DNA from: Flavobacteriaceae bacterium
GTDB taxonomy: Bacteria; Bacteroidota; Bacteroidia; Flavobacteriales; Flavobacteriaceae
Assembly (NCBI GenBank): GCA_947491985.1
Contig: CANLLR010000027.1
Span: 1 to 34,933, forward strand
DNA length: 34,933 nt
Reading direction: 5' to 3'
Numbering within the stretch: position 1 is the stretch's first letter; each line of letters begins with the position of its first letter. The notes beneath the pieces were generated by a model. It saw nothing but the letters and a program-made list of their open reading frames with translations, did no database searches and was not told the DNA's origin. Both the position numbers and the translations under genes were made by a program. Of the stretch, positions 34,302 through 34,933 are shown in pieces.

Positions 34302-34808
34302 TTAATCTCTCATCCATTTTTGCATGTGTGGAAAGGGTTTTTGGTTTTGCAATCGTGCATTTTCGACACTTAATGTCAATCCCATCCATTCCAACAAAGG
34401 CAATCCAACATAATTTTTGTTTGAAAAACTTTCGATTAGCCATTTAGCGCCGTTTTTATAACCATTGGAATGAAACACGAAATCTGATGGCAATTCTAAA
34501 TAAGTCAAAGCGGCAAACGACCATAATATGGCTGCAATTTCTTCTCCATCGGTTGGCCAATTTTGTAGTGATTCGGAACCAATTTGTGAACGTGTTTCTG
34601 AAGTTGCTACAGCTAAATGTCCAGCTTCATGTAAAATATCTCCAGGGTATAATAGCTTACTAAAATCGATGTAAATACAATTCGGACCCAAGGCTAAACC
34701 CGGAAGAAAAGCAGTGTCATCTAATTCTTTTTCAACAACTTGGATTCCAATTTTATTTAAAAAATTCAACACTTTTTTTAATTCAACTGTTTGGACAATA
34801 TCTGGCAT
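34302..34808 (-). CDS. Small HExxH protein, putative metallopeptidase-like
   Basis: A 168-residue protein of no family I can name. The motif ILHEAGHLAVA (58-68) is a HExxH zinc site (His60, Glu61, His64). A conserved-looking acidic pair, TDGEE (86-90), lies 25-26 residues later and could supply a third ligand, as in gluzincin-type peptidases. No signal peptide or membrane helix is seen, so it should be cytoplasmic. It is directly upstream of the hydroxylase gene with a 1-nt gap. Enzymatic activity is a hypothesis; the fold could be degenerate. Confidence 0.75.
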   Translation of the reverse strand: MPDIVQTVELKKVLNFLNKIGIQVVEKELDDTAFLPGLALGPNCIYIDFSKLLYPGDILHEAGHLAVATSETRSQIGSESLQNWPTDGEEIAAILWSFAALTYLELPSDFVFHSNGYKNGAKWLIESFSNKNYVGLPLLEWMGLTLSVENARLQNQKPFPHMQKWMRD

Positions 34809-34884
34809 ATAAGACTCATTTAAAAATATAAAAATATTATTTTTTTTATTAAATACTACAGGTAATTCTACTTAATTTACTTTA

Positions 34885-34892
34885 TATCTTTG
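34885..34892 (+). promoter_or_regulatory. -7 box of gene at right edge
   Basis: TATCTTTG is a perfect TAnnTTTG match, 20 nt before the ATG at 34913. Confidence 0.5.
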
Positions 34893-34912
34893 TAAAAACT
34901 GTAATCCTTGTT

Positions 34913-34933
34913 ATGAAATATTTTTTTATTTTT
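34913..34933 (+). CDS. 5' end of a gene cut by the window edge
   Basis: An ATG at 34913 opens a frame of seven codons (MKYFFIF) to the window end, 20 nt after a perfect -7 box. The basic and aromatic start could be the beginning of a signal peptide or membrane helix. The product cannot be identified. Confidence 0.5.

Noticed and set aside
1..34933. CRISPR arrays, tRNA or rRNA genes, transposases, phage genes
   Set aside because: None was seen on either strand.

Overview
The window looks like chromosomal DNA of a flavobacterium (Bacteroidota, Flavobacteriaceae, close to Flavobacterium). The DNA is AT-rich and starts lack clear Shine-Dalgarno sequences. Many genes are preceded by the Bacteroidota -7 box TAnnTTTG. 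It carries the type IX secretion (T9SS) gene porQ and two secreted proteins with T9SS C-terminal sorting domains. No rRNA, tRNA, CRISPR array, transposase or phage gene was seen, so this is mostly ordinary core genome.

Region 1 (1-1.7 kb) holds a terminator, a small structured repeat-like patch and a decayed endonuclease III-family gene (in-frame stop, 3' half lost) just downstream of an alpha/beta hydrolase on the minus strand. Region 2 (1.7-10.8 kb, plus strand) has a seven-repeat RCC1-type secreted protein, glycogen branching enzyme GlgB, a cytoplasmic GH31 alpha-glucosidase with a possible LacI-type operator, an M48 lipoprotein metallopeptidase, a UMF1-type MFS transporter and a two-domain lipoprotein. 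Region 3 (10.9-18.8 kb, plus) has Lon protease, a 20-bp perfect inverted repeat, porQ-cmk, a nucleoside-symporter-like MFS gene and rpsA with a structured leader of about 110 nt.

Region 4 (18.8-20.6 kb) has an apparently orphan ECF-type promoter followed by a terminator (a small-RNA candidate), a minus-strand membrane protein of unknown function and a secreted fasciclin-domain protein. Region 5 (20.6-34.8 kb) is entirely minus strand: pheT, a T9SS cargo protein, an unknown membrane-anchored protein, a bestrophin channel, a tripartite RND efflux operon (membrane fusion protein, pump, outer-membrane factor), recG, and a tight pair made of an aspartyl/asparaginyl beta-hydroxylase-like protein and a small HEAGH protein. 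A new plus-strand gene begins at the right edge.

The clearest functional groups are glucan metabolism (glgB with the GH31 enzyme), T9SS (porQ plus two cargo proteins) and the RND efflux operon. The most interesting items are non-coding: the rpsA leader with competing pairings, the orphan ECF-type promoter and terminator, and the tandem-built inverted repeat after lon. The hydroxylase/HEAGH pair is the best candidate for an uncharacterised protein module. Several starts are moved downstream of the longest open frame because promoter boxes or terminators occupy the 5' extension.
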